Source: Flavobacterium phragmitis
GTDB lineage: Bacteria; Bacteroidota; Bacteroidia; Flavobacteriales; Flavobacteriaceae
Direction: 5' to 3'
Assembly: GCF_900112575.1 (NCBI RefSeq)
Contig: NZ_FOMH01000012.1
Coordinates: 62,001-126,000 of the forward strand
DNA: 64,000 nucleotides
Part shown: one piece after another, positions 34,656 through 42,224 of the stretch
Layout of the letters: every line of letters begins with the position of its first letter
How positions within the stretch are numbered: position 1 is the stretch's first letter
The notes under the pieces: model-generated
What the model was told of the DNA's origin: nothing
Database searches by the model: none
The model's input: the letters and a program-made list of their open reading frames with translations, nothing else
Position numbers and translations under genes: made by a program

Positions 34656-35705
34656 ATGAAATCACTTCTTAAAAATGCTAGAGAGCAAAAAGGTTTAAAA
34701 ACTCGTGAATTAGCACAACTTGCCGACATTGACCAAGCATTGATTAGTAAATTCGAATCGGGAACCAGAAAACCAACCAAAGATCAGGTTATTAAGCTGT
34801 CTCAGCTTTTAGAAATTGATTATGAAACCTTAATGATTGCTTGGCTTAAAGAAAAGATTCTTTATGAAATTGGTGATGAAGAATTTGTCTTAAAAGCTTT
34901 AAAAGTTGCTGAAGATGAAATCAAATACAACAAAACGGTTTCAAATCTTAAATTATCTACTTCTTTAGAGAAAATCCTAAAAGAAATCGATGCCTTAAAA
35001 GAAAAATTAGATTCTTATCGTCAATATGACAGCTTTAAAATAAAACAGGCCTTAGAATTAGAATATACTTTTGAAAGCAATAGAATTGAAGGTAACACCA
35101 TGACACTTCGTGAAACTGACATGGTTATCAATGAAGGCTTGACAATTTCTGGAAAAAGCATGCGGGAACATCTTGAAGCTATAAATCATCAGGAAGCAAT
35201 TGGTTTTATTAAAGAATTAATGAACAAAAACAGCTCTTTAAACGAACGAGATCTTTTATCCATTCATAATTTAATTCTACGAGGAATAATTCCGGAAGAT
35301 GCCGGACGTTACAGAAAAGTTCAGGTGATGATTCAGGGAAGCAGTCACATGCCTCCACAACCTTTAATGGTTCCACAGGAAATGGAAGAATATTTTGTTT
35401 GGTATGAAATCAATAAAAATAAACTCCATCCTATTATTTTAGCGGCAGAAATGCACGAGCGTTTAGCTACAATTCATCCTTTTATTGATGGAAACGGAAG
35501 AACTTCACGACTAATCATGAATTTAATTTTAATGCAAAAAGGCTATCCTATTGCTAATATTAAAGGCGATTACGAAACTCGAATGCAATATTACCAGTCT
35601 TTAGAAATTGCTCAAACCAAAAAAGACAAAGAAGATTTTTTTCTGTTTATAGCTCAAAAAGAAAAAGAAAGTTTGGAAAGATATATTTCAATTCTTACCC
35701 AATAG
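34656..35705 (+). CDS. Fic family protein with N-terminal XRE helix-turn-helix
   Basis: 349 residues. Residues 1-60 are an XRE-type DNA-binding domain (TRELAQLADIDQALISKFESGTR). A helical linker follows to about 130. The Fic domain has the inhibitory motif SNRIEGN (141-147, the S/TxxxE-G/N consensus) ahead of the core HPFIDGNGR (274-282), which has the catalytic His and the nucleotide-binding loop. Fic enzymes usually transfer AMP to Ser/Thr/Tyr of target proteins; the built-in inhibitory helix keeps it off until Glu145 is displaced. The HTH suggests self-regulation or DNA-directed activity. No separate antitoxin is next to it. Confidence 0.9.
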   Translation: MKSLLKNAREQKGLKTRELAQLADIDQALISKFESGTRKPTKDQVIKLSQLLEIDYETLMIAWLKEKILYEIGDEEFVLKALKVAEDEIKYNKTVSNLKLSTSLEKILKEIDALKEKLDSYRQYDSFKIKQALELEYTFESNRIEGNTMTLRETDMVINEGLTISGKSMREHLEAINHQEAIGFIKELMNKNSSLNERDLLSIHNLILRGIIPEDAGRYRKVQVMIQGSSHMPPQPLMVPQEMEEYFVWYEINKNKLHPIILAAEMHERLATIHPFIDGNGRTSRLIMNLILMQKGYPIANIKGDYETRMQYYQSLEIAQTKKDKEDFFLFIAQKEKESLERYISILTQ

Positions 35706-35706
35706 A

Positions 35707-35730
35707 AAAGCCCGTTTTAAGCGGGCTTTC
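35707..35730. terminator. Bidirectional terminator between Fic and pcm
   Basis: AAAGCCCG and CGGGCTTT pair with a seven-base loop between two convergent genes whose stops lie 28 bases apart. Confidence 0.8.
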
Positions 35731-35733
35731 ACA

Positions 35734-36375
35734 TTAATTTTTATCTTCCAACAAAGGAACAAATCGAAATTCTCCAAACTCATGTTTTTCGAATTGTGTT
35801 TCATTTTTTCTAATTAACAAAGTCATAATCTGAACGTCTTCTCCCAACGGAATAACAAGCCTTCCTCCTATTTTTAATTGTGCCATTAATGGTTGCGGAA
35901 TAAAAGGTGCACCAGCGGTAACTATAATACTGTCAAAAGGAGCAAAATTTGGAAGTCCTTTATAACCGTCCCCAAAAGAAACATGTTTTGGTCGAATATT
36001 TAATTTTGGAAACAATACAGAAGTTTGTTTAAACAATTCTTTTTGTCTTTCTACCGTGTAAACTTTCGCTCCAAGATGAAACAAAACAGCCGTCTGATAT
36101 CCAGACCCCGTTCCAATTTCCAAAACTTTATGCTCTTTCTGCACTTCTAAAAGCTGCGATTGAAAAGCAACAGTGTAAGGCTGTGAAATAGTTTGGCCTG
36201 CGCCAATAGGAAAAGCCTTATCCTGATAAGCGAAATCTTCAAAACTAGAATTCAAAAAAAGGTGCCTTGGGATTTTTTTTATCGCATCCAGAACTGCTTT
36301 ATCAGTAATTCCTTTTTGCTCTAAAGTGGTTACTAATTGATTACGAAGTCCTTGATGTTTGGCAGTGTCTTTCAA
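35734..36375 (-). CDS. pcm: Protein-L-isoaspartate O-methyltransferase
   Basis: Repairs isoaspartyl residues in aged proteins with S-adenosylmethionine. 213 residues: FAYQDKAFPIGAGQTISQPYTVAFQ (substrate-binding), HKVLEIGTGSGYQTAVLFHLGAKVYTVE (SAM motif I), FDSIIVTAGAPFIPQPLMAQLKIGGRLVIPLG. All family motifs are present. Convergent with the Fic gene. Confidence 0.95.
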   Translation of the reverse strand: MKDTAKHQGLRNQLVTTLEQKGITDKAVLDAIKKIPRHLFLNSSFEDFAYQDKAFPIGAGQTISQPYTVAFQSQLLEVQKEHKVLEIGTGSGYQTAVLFHLGAKVYTVERQKELFKQTSVLFPKLNIRPKHVSFGDGYKGLPNFAPFDSIIVTAGAPFIPQPLMAQLKIGGRLVIPLGEDVQIMTLLIRKNETQFEKHEFGEFRFVPLLEDKN

Positions 36376-36684
36376 AATGGGTAGGTTTTATTTTCGCAAA
36401 AATAAGAAAGAAAACAGGATTTCAAATATTGATTTTTAAATAATAAAAATGTAAAGTCAAAAGTCGAAAAACAAAAGCCATTATTTGTCAGGCCGAGGAT
36501 AGCCGAAGTCCTTTTCCTAACTGTACACTCCTCGACTTCGCTTTGGGTGAAAAGTTACAAAAAGAAAGAAGCAACAAACAATAAGCGACCAACAACCAAT
36601 AACTCACAACCAACAACTCACAATTACCTAAATTCATTTTCACGGTAAACAAATAAATTATATTTTTGTTTAAAATACATTCTC
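36376..36684. other. Gene-free stretch with repeats between pcm and the Gfo/Idh gene
   Basis: The 309 bases between the divergent starts contain an imperfect inverted repeat at 36485-36551 (GTCAGGCCGAGGATAGCCGAAGTC with CTCGACTTCGCTTTGGGTGA, a degenerate form of the AGCGAAGTCGA palindromes common in flavobacteria), a run of CAACAA/CAACTCAC units (36570-36627), and a candidate -7 box TATTTTTG (36661-36668) before the oxidoreductase start. I see no coding frame. Confidence 0.65.
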
Positions 36685-37650
36685 ATGTTAAAAGTAGGAG
36701 TTTTAGGTGCTGGTCATCTTGGTAAAATACATTTACGCTTATTACAACAATCTGACAAATACGAATTAGTTGGATTTTACGACGAAAATCAGGAAAATGC
36801 CGAAAGAATCTCAAAAGAATTTGGCTATAAAAATTTCAGCACAATTGCAAAACTTATTCACGCTGTCGACGTGATTGACATTGTTACTCCTACGCTTTCG
36901 CACTACAAATGCGCTAAAGTTGCCATCAAATCAGGAAAACATATCTTTATTGAAAAACCAATCGCCAATACAGTTGAAGAAGCCGAAGAAATTATTGCTT
37001 TAGCAAACGAATACAACGTAAAAGGACAAGTTGGTCACGTAGAGCGTTTTAATCCTGCTTTTATCGCTACAAAAGAAATGATCGAAAATCCGATGTTTAT
37101 AGAAACGCATCGTTTGGCAGAATTTAATCCTCGCGGTACAGATGTTCCTGTAGTTTTGGATTTAATGATTCACGATATCGATGCTATTTTAAGTGTTGTA
37201 AAATCTAAAGTAAAAAGCATCAATGCAAGTGGTGTTTCGGTTATCAGCGAAACTCCGGATATTGCCAACGCCAGAATCGAATTCGAAAATGGCTGTGTTG
37301 CTAACTTAACTGCCAGCAGAATTTCAATGAAAAACATGCGTAAATCACGCTTCTTTCAAAAAGACGCATACATTTCTGTTGACTTTTTAGAGAAAAAATG
37401 TGAAGTGGTTCGTATGAAAGATGCACCAGAAGTTCCTGGAGATTTTGATATGATTTTGCAGAATGCTGAAGGTGTAAAAAAACAAATCTATTTCACTAAT
37501 CCAGATGTTGAGCAAAACAATGCCATTTTAGACGAATTAAATTCGTTTGCAGATGCTATCAATAACGACACAACTCCAGTTGTAACACTTGAGCAGGCAA
37601 CAGATGCATTACGCGTGGCTTATCAAATTATTGATTGTTTCAAAAAATAA
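36685..37650 (+). CDS. Gfo/Idh/MocA family oxidoreductase
   Basis: 321 residues. N-terminal Rossmann domain: VGVLGAGHLGKIHLRLL (4-20), VDVIDIVTPTLSHY and HIFIEKPIANTVEEAEEII (the EKP motif that positions the nicotinamide). The C-terminal alpha/beta domain has RLAEFNPRGTDVPVVLDLMIHDIDAIL, with the catalytic-site Asp/His pair. The substrate is unknown, probably a sugar or inositol-like compound. It may be cotranscribed with the downstream hbd, across a repeat hairpin. Confidence 0.92.
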   Translation: MLKVGVLGAGHLGKIHLRLLQQSDKYELVGFYDENQENAERISKEFGYKNFSTIAKLIHAVDVIDIVTPTLSHYKCAKVAIKSGKHIFIEKPIANTVEEAEEIIALANEYNVKGQVGHVERFNPAFIATKEMIENPMFIETHRLAEFNPRGTDVPVVLDLMIHDIDAILSVVKSKVKSINASGVSVISETPDIANARIEFENGCVANLTASRISMKNMRKSRFFQKDAYISVDFLEKKCEVVRMKDAPEVPGDFDMILQNAEGVKKQIYFTNPDVEQNNAILDELNSFADAINNDTTPVVTLEQATDALRVAYQIIDCFKK

Positions 37651-37670
37651 TAAAATTTCAAAAAATAAAT

Positions 37671-37710
37671 TAGCCACGAATTCACGAATTATTTGGTGAA
37701 TTCGTGGCTA
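37671..37710. repeat. GCCACGAATTCAC hairpin repeat
   Basis: TAGCCACGAATTCAC (37671-37685) and its perfect complement (37696-37710) with a ten-base loop. The same unit flanks the spacer between proB and argF' (20828-20935). Confidence 0.9.
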
Positions 37711-37736
37711 AATCATAAAAAAATATCTAGCATAAA

Positions 37737-38624
37737 ATGAAAACAATAGCTGTAATTGGAGCAGGAACAATGGGTAACGGAATTGCTCATACTTTTGCAC
37801 AAAGCGGATTTACCGTAAAATTAATTGATGTTTCTGAAAAATCATTAGATAAAGGAATGGCAACAATTGCTGCCAACTTAGACCGTATGCTTGCAAAAGG
37901 AACAATCACTCAAGAAGATGTTGCGAAAACAATCACCAATATTATTACTTATACGGATATAAAAGACGGCGTTGTTGGTGTTGATTTGGTAGTTGAAGCC
38001 GCAACAGAAAATGTAGAATTGAAACTGAACATTTTCAAACAATTAAACGAATATTGTTCTCATAATACAATTTTAGCAACTAATACATCTTCAATCTCCA
38101 TTACGCAAATTGGAGCTGTTGTAGCACATCCTGAGCGCGTTATCGGAATGCACTTTATGAATCCGGTGCCGATTATGAAATTGGTTGAAATCATTCGCGG
38201 ATACAATACAAGCGATGAAGTAACTAAGATCATCATGGATTTATCTGAAAAATTAGGGAAAGTTCCTGTTGAAGTAAACGATTATCCAGGTTTCGTAGCA
38301 AACAGAATTTTAATGCCAATGCTAAACGAAGCAATCGAAACGTTATACAATGGTGTTGCTGGAGTTTATGAAATCGATACAGTAATGAAATTAGGAATGG
38401 GACATCCAATGGGACCATTACAATTAGCTGATTTCATTGGTCTTGACGTTTGTCTTGCCATTCTAAATGTAATGTACGACGGATTCAAAAACCCAAAATA
38501 TGCTCCTTGCCCACTTTTAGTAAATATGGTTAGAGCTGGAAAACTTGGAGTAAAATCTGGCGAAGGTTTTTACGATTATAGCGAAAGCAAAAAAGCAGAG
38601 AAAATCTCGAAGCAGTTTTTATAA
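37737..38624 (+). CDS. hbd: 3-hydroxybutyryl-CoA dehydrogenase
   Basis: 295 residues. NAD-binding IAVIGAGTMGNGIAHTFAQ at the N-terminus, the conserved TNTSSISITQIG and GMHFMNPVPIMKLVEII (catalytic His), then the all-helical dimerisation domain with NDYPGFVANRILMPMLNEA and GHPMGPLQLADFIGLD. It oxidises 3-hydroxyacyl-CoA in butanoate and fatty-acid metabolism. Eleven bases from yggS, so probably cotranscribed. Confidence 0.93.
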   Translation: MKTIAVIGAGTMGNGIAHTFAQSGFTVKLIDVSEKSLDKGMATIAANLDRMLAKGTITQEDVAKTITNIITYTDIKDGVVGVDLVVEAATENVELKLNIFKQLNEYCSHNTILATNTSSISITQIGAVVAHPERVIGMHFMNPVPIMKLVEIIRGYNTSDEVTKIIMDLSEKLGKVPVEVNDYPGFVANRILMPMLNEAIETLYNGVAGVYEIDTVMKLGMGHPMGPLQLADFIGLDVCLAILNVMYDGFKNPKYAPCPLLVNMVRAGKLGVKSGEGFYDYSESKKAEKISKQFL

Positions 38625-38635
38625 AAAGAAATACC

Positions 38636-39295
38636 ATGTCGATTCAATCGAATTTAAATACAATCAAATCAACTTTACCTGAACATGTAACTCTGGTTGC
38701 CGTTTCAAAAACAAAACCTGTCTCCGATTTGATGCAGGCTTATGAAGCTGGGCAACGCATTTTTGGAGAAAACAAAATTCAGGAAATGACGGAGAAATGG
38801 GAACAAATGCCAAAAGATATCCAATGGCATATGATTGGTCATGTTCAGTCGAATAAAGTCAAATTTATGGCGCCTTATGTGACTTTAATTCATGGCGTTG
38901 ACAGTTTGAAATTATTGCAAGAAATTAATAAACAAGCTTTAAAAAATAATAGAATTATAGATTGTCTTCTCCAAATTTATATTGCTGAAGAAGAATCTAA
39001 ATTTGGTTTAGACGAAAATGAACTAAATGCACTTTTAACTTCTGCAGAGTTTAAAGAGTTAAAAAATATTCGTATCTTAGGTTTAATGGGAATGGCCACT
39101 TTTACCGAAGACCAAAACCAGATTAAAAAAGAATTTACCCATTTAAAATCGATTTTTGATTCGATAAAAGAGCTGAAAACTGACAACTGCAGTCTGAACA
39201 CTATATCGATGGGAATGTCTGGAGATTATCAATTGGCAATAGAATGCGGAAGCACAATGGTTCGCATTGGAAGCAGCATTTTTGGCGGTCGTTAA
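38636..39295 (+). CDS. yggS: YggS family PLP-binding protein
   Basis: 219 residues, a single PLP-binding TIM barrel without the second domain of alanine racemase. The PLP Lys sits in LVAVSKTKP (residues 20-28); FGENKIQEM, WHMIGHVQSNKVK and MGMSGDYQLAIECGSTMVRIGSSIFG are the family motifs. It balances free PLP in the cell. Its TAA stop (39293-39295) is also the first three bases of the 18-base direct repeat of the element that follows. Confidence 0.95.
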   Translation: MSIQSNLNTIKSTLPEHVTLVAVSKTKPVSDLMQAYEAGQRIFGENKIQEMTEKWEQMPKDIQWHMIGHVQSNKVKFMAPYVTLIHGVDSLKLLQEINKQALKNNRIIDCLLQIYIAEEESKFGLDENELNALLTSAEFKELKNIRILGLMGMATFTEDQNQIKKEFTHLKSIFDSIKELKTDNCSLNTISMGMSGDYQLAIECGSTMVRIGSSIFGGR

Positions 39296-39310
39296 TTTTT
39301 CAATATCAAT
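39293..39310 (+). repeat. Left copy of direct repeat TAATTTTTCAATATCAAT
   Basis: Identical over 18 bases to 39702-39719. The first TAA is the yggS stop. In the right copy, the TAA is the stop of the four-helix-bundle gene. The pair brackets that gene. Confidence 0.9.
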
Positions 39311-39338
39311 TGCAATTGCAAAAATCAATATCAATTTT
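39301..39338. repeat. Left arm of the CAATNN array
   Basis: It consists of six-base CAATNN units (CAATAT, CAATTG, CAATTG, then CAAAAAT, CAATAT, CAATTTT). Bases 39307-39338 are inverted relative to 39761-39792, with 29 of 32 positions complementary. The arm lies directly between yggS and the four-helix-bundle gene. Confidence 0.85.
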
Positions 39339-39356
39339 AAAATGGGAAAAATTTAA

Positions 39357-39704
39357 ATAGAAAAAATATTCAATTTTGAAGATCGATTAGTGCGATTTGC
39401 TGGAGAATGTATTTTTTTCACTCGACAATTAGAAAGGTTATTTGAAAATGAATATTATAAAAATCAATTAATTCGATCATCAGGAAGTGCCTCTTTAAAT
39501 TTTGGAGAAGCACAAGGGACAATAACTGATAAAGATTTTGTTTTTAAAGTTTCATTAGTCGTGAAGGAGTTAAAAGAATCAAGAAACTCATTAAAAATTC
39601 TAGATTATATTAAAGAAGGCGATGACAGCAAAAGAAATAAACTTCTAATCGAAGTAGAGCAATTAATCGCAATTTCATCAAAAATGATAATAAATAAAAG
39701 ATAA
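39357..39704 (+). CDS. Four-helix-bundle protein (23S rRNA intervening-sequence / Avd-like family)
   Basis: The conserved family opening, EKIFNFEDRLVRFAGECIFF, is preceded by ATA at 39357, directly after an in-frame TAA; the first standard start is GTG at 39390, which would cut the opening off. So either ATA is used, or the start was lost by mutation. The full frame codes 115 residues: helix 1 through RQLERLF, then NQLIRSSGSASLNFGEAQGT, the family signature, FVFKVSLVVKELKESRNSLKILDYI and a last helix. Homologues sit in 23S rRNA intervening sequences, and the Avd subunit of diversity-generating retroelements shares the fold. No reverse transcriptase is nearby. Flanked by CAATNN arrays. Confidence 0.82.
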   Translation: MEKIFNFEDRLVRFAGECIFFTRQLERLFENEYYKNQLIRSSGSASLNFGEAQGTITDKDFVFKVSLVVKELKESRNSLKILDYIKEGDDSKRNKLLIEVEQLIAISSKMIINKR

Positions 39705-39838
39705 TTTTTCAATATCAATGACAATGGCAAAAAATCAATAACAATGACAACGGCAATTTCAAAATTGAAATTGATTTTTGATATTGCAATTGTTTTTTTG
39801 ATATTGTAATTGCCATTGATTTTTGACATTGACATTGA
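39702..39838. repeat. Right direct repeat and two-armed CAATNN array
   Basis: It starts with the 18-base repeat (39702-39719), continues in plus-oriented units (CAATAT, CAATGA, CAATGG, CAAAAAAT, CAATAA, CAATGA, CAACGG, CAATTT) to about 39760, then switches to minus-oriented units (ATTGAAATTGATTTTTGATATTG...) to 39838. It can fold as one long imperfect hairpin of about 130 bases. It stops two bases before the ATG of the nuclease gene at 39841, so it also forms that gene's 5' region. Confidence 0.88.
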
Positions 39839-39840
39839 AT

Positions 39841-41202
39841 ATGTACGCAATATTAGACATAGAAACAACTGGAGGCCAATTTAATGAAGAGGGAATTACC
39901 GAAATCGCTATCTACAAATTTGATGGGCATGAAGTAGTTGATCAATTCATCAGCCTTGTCAATCCTGAAATTCCGATTCAGCCTTTCGTAGTAAAACTGA
40001 CTGGAATTAATAACGCTATGTTACGTTCTGCTCCAAAATTCTACGAAGTTGCGAAACGAATTATAGAAATCACTCAAGATTGCGTTATTGTAGCTCACAA
40101 CGCCTCTTTTGACTATAGAATCCTGCGTACAGAATTCAGACGTTTAGGCTACGATTTTGAAGCTAAAACACTTTGTACAGTAGAACTAGCGAAAAAACTA
40201 ATTCCAGAACAACCGTCTTACAGTTTAGGAAAACTTGTTCGTTCACTAGGAATTCCAATGGCCGACAGACATCGCGCCAGTGGAGACGCTATGGCTACAA
40301 CGAAGCTTTTCAAAATGCTTTTGGAAAAAGATGTTGAAAAAACCATCGTAAAAGATTTTATAAAACTCGAAGTCGAAAAAGGAATTTCTCCAAAATTCTT
40401 GGATATATTAAATCAAATGCCGGCTAAAACAGGCGTTTATTATATCTACAAAGAAGATGGGACTTTAATTTACATTGGAAAAAGCCAAAATATCAAAAAA
40501 AGAGTCAATCAGCATTTTACGGGAGTTACAACCAAAAGCAAACGAATTCAGGCGGAAGTTTTCACCATAACTTACGACGAAACTGGAAGCGAATTAATTG
40601 CACTTTTAAAAGAAAGCCAAGAGGTTAAAGTAAATCGCCCTCGATATAATCGCTCGCAAAAGAAAACTATTTTCCCTTTCGCTTTATATGCCGAAAAAGA
40701 TTCAAATGGCTATATCAATTTAAAACTTGAAAAAGCAGACGGACGTAAAAAAGAAATCACTTCTTATGTTTCTTTGCAAGAAGGCAAAAATGCGCTTTTT
40801 AAGATTACGGCAAAATATCATTTGTGCCAAAAATTAACAGGTTTATACCAAACCAAAAAAGAGTGTTTTCAATATAAAATTAAAGAATGTGACGGAGCAT
40901 GCATTGGCGAAATCAATCCAGAAGTTTATAATTTGAGAGTACAGCAATTCATCTCAGAAAACAGTTTTGAAAACAAAAGCATGGTCCTTATTGACAGAGG
41001 AAGAAATGTAAACGAAAGAAGTGCCATTTTAATCGAAAACGGAACTTATATAGGTTACGCTTATTACGATCTTAATTATCAAATCACGAATATTGATATC
41101 TTAAAAAATATTTTGGTTCCGATGCAGCATAATCGAGATGTAAAGAATATCATTCAGAGTTATATCCGAAAAAGCAAATCATTAAAAATACTTCATTTTT
41201 AA
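39841..41202 (+). CDS. DnaQ-like exonuclease fused to a GIY-YIG (UvrC N-terminal) nuclease
   Basis: 453 residues from the ATG at 39841 (MYAILDIETTGG); the frame open to 39823 lies in the repeat array. Residues 1-165: DEDDh 3'-5' exonuclease (DIETTG, HNASFDYRIL, HRASGDAMAT). Residues about 195-285: GIY-YIG endonuclease as in UvrC and Cho (GVYYIYKEDGTLIYIGKSQNIKKRVNQHF, ELIALLKESQEVKVNRPRYN). The rest matches the UvrC-like region with a Cys cluster (CQKL, KKECFQYKIKECDGACIGE). Probably DNA repair, combining incision with end trimming. Such fusions are known in several bacterial groups, as stand-alone genes without uvrA/uvrB. Confidence 0.9.
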   Translation: MYAILDIETTGGQFNEEGITEIAIYKFDGHEVVDQFISLVNPEIPIQPFVVKLTGINNAMLRSAPKFYEVAKRIIEITQDCVIVAHNASFDYRILRTEFRRLGYDFEAKTLCTVELAKKLIPEQPSYSLGKLVRSLGIPMADRHRASGDAMATTKLFKMLLEKDVEKTIVKDFIKLEVEKGISPKFLDILNQMPAKTGVYYIYKEDGTLIYIGKSQNIKKRVNQHFTGVTTKSKRIQAEVFTITYDETGSELIALLKESQEVKVNRPRYNRSQKKTIFPFALYAEKDSNGYINLKLEKADGRKKEITSYVSLQEGKNALFKITAKYHLCQKLTGLYQTKKECFQYKIKECDGACIGEINPEVYNLRVQQFISENSFENKSMVLIDRGRNVNERSAILIENGTYIGYAYYDLNYQITNIDILKNILVPMQHNRDVKNIIQSYIRKSKSLKILHF

Positions 41203-41232
41203 CAAATCGAAACTTTCATTATCTTTAAGGAT

Positions 41233-42072
41233 ATGAAAAACAGAAAATCACAATACGAAATCTTCAGAGAAAAAGTCAAAATCGTTCTATATGGTACCAA
41301 TACCATTTTAGGACGAATGTTCGATTTAGTATTGTTGGGTTTAATCTTATTGAGCGTTCTTCTTATAATGTTGGACACTGTTGAAGGTGTAAGCTCTAAA
41401 TATCACCAACAATTGTTGATATGTGAATGGATAATTACAATATTCTTTACCATCGAATATATTTTAAGAATAATATCCATTCAAAAACCTATCAAATACA
41501 TTTTCAGCTTTTACGGAATCATCGATTTGCTTGCCGTTTTACCCATGTATTTATCCATCTTTTTCCCAGGCGCAAGCATTTTATCAATCGTAAGAGCATT
41601 GCGTTTTCTAAGATTATTCAAAATTTTGCATATTCCGCAAATCAACCATCAATCCCTGCAATTAAAAGAAGCAATAGAAGCCAGTAAAGAAAAAATTCTA
41701 GTCTTCATTTATTTTGTATTAATCAGCACCGTCATAATTGGAACAATTATGTATCTGGTTGAAGGCAGAGAATCAGGATTTACCAGCATTCCAATGGGAA
41801 TCTATTGGACAATCGTAACCCTTACAACAGTTGGTTACGGAGATATTTCGCCACAAACGCCACTTGGACAATTTATTGCAGCATTTGTAATGATTTTAGG
41901 TTACGGAATCATTGCCGTTCCAACAGGAATTGTAACAGCTGAATTTGCCAAAAGCAGTTTAAGAAACGGTACTGTAAGCGGTAAAAAAACATGCCGAAAA
42001 TGTCAGTCACAAGTTCATTTTGACAACGCAAAATATTGTTACGAATGCGGAACAGAACTGCCTAATAATTAA
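41233..42072 (+). CDS. Voltage-gated-type potassium channel with C-terminal zinc ribbon
   Basis: 279 residues. Six membrane segments: S1 near 27-47, S4 with regularly spaced Arg (IVRALRFLRLFKIL), and the pore loop with selectivity filter TVGYGD, then S6. The ion-transport family of small bacterial Kv-like channels. After S6 a cytoplasmic tail carries CRKCQSQVHFDNAKYCYECG, two Cys-x-x-Cys pairs forming a zinc ribbon, in place of an RCK domain. Lies between the nuclease and miaA. Confidence 0.9.
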   Translation: MKNRKSQYEIFREKVKIVLYGTNTILGRMFDLVLLGLILLSVLLIMLDTVEGVSSKYHQQLLICEWIITIFFTIEYILRIISIQKPIKYIFSFYGIIDLLAVLPMYLSIFFPGASILSIVRALRFLRLFKILHIPQINHQSLQLKEAIEASKEKILVFIYFVLISTVIIGTIMYLVEGRESGFTSIPMGIYWTIVTLTTVGYGDISPQTPLGQFIAAFVMILGYGIIAVPTGIVTAEFAKSSLRNGTVSGKKTCRKCQSQVHFDNAKYCYECGTELPNN

Positions 42073-42218
42073 TTTTAGAAGCCAATCCAGCTGTACATTC
42101 CAACTCCTCCTTATATTTGTAATTTTTTAAGGCATAAAAGGAGCTTCCGTTGGTCGCTCTTTTATACCAAAAAAATTTAACAAATATAAGTCCGGGGTTT
42201 CCATTTCCATCTGGGCTA
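42073..42218. repeat. Long degenerate REP-like repeat upstream of miaA
   Basis: Starts near GCCAATCCAGCTGTACATTCC, has internal arms TATATTTGTAATTTT and AATTTAACAAATATA and AAGGAGCTTCCG/GGTCGCTCTTTT, and ends AGTCCGGGGTTTCCATTTCCATCTGGGCTA (42190-42219). The ends mirror those of the shorter repeat at 7647-7716 (TAGCCCCGAT / GCGGGA). It occupies the whole 5' region of miaA, six bases from its ATG. Confidence 0.65.
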
Positions 42219-42224
42219 AAAACT

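Noticed and set aside
39357-39704. Four-helix-bundle gene considered as part of a diversity-generating retroelement
   Set aside because: No reverse transcriptase, template repeat or variable repeat is present in the window; the fold relation to Avd alone is not enough.
39710-39838. CAATNN array considered as a CRISPR array
   Set aside because: Units are six bases and degenerate without spacers of constant length, and there are no cas genes.
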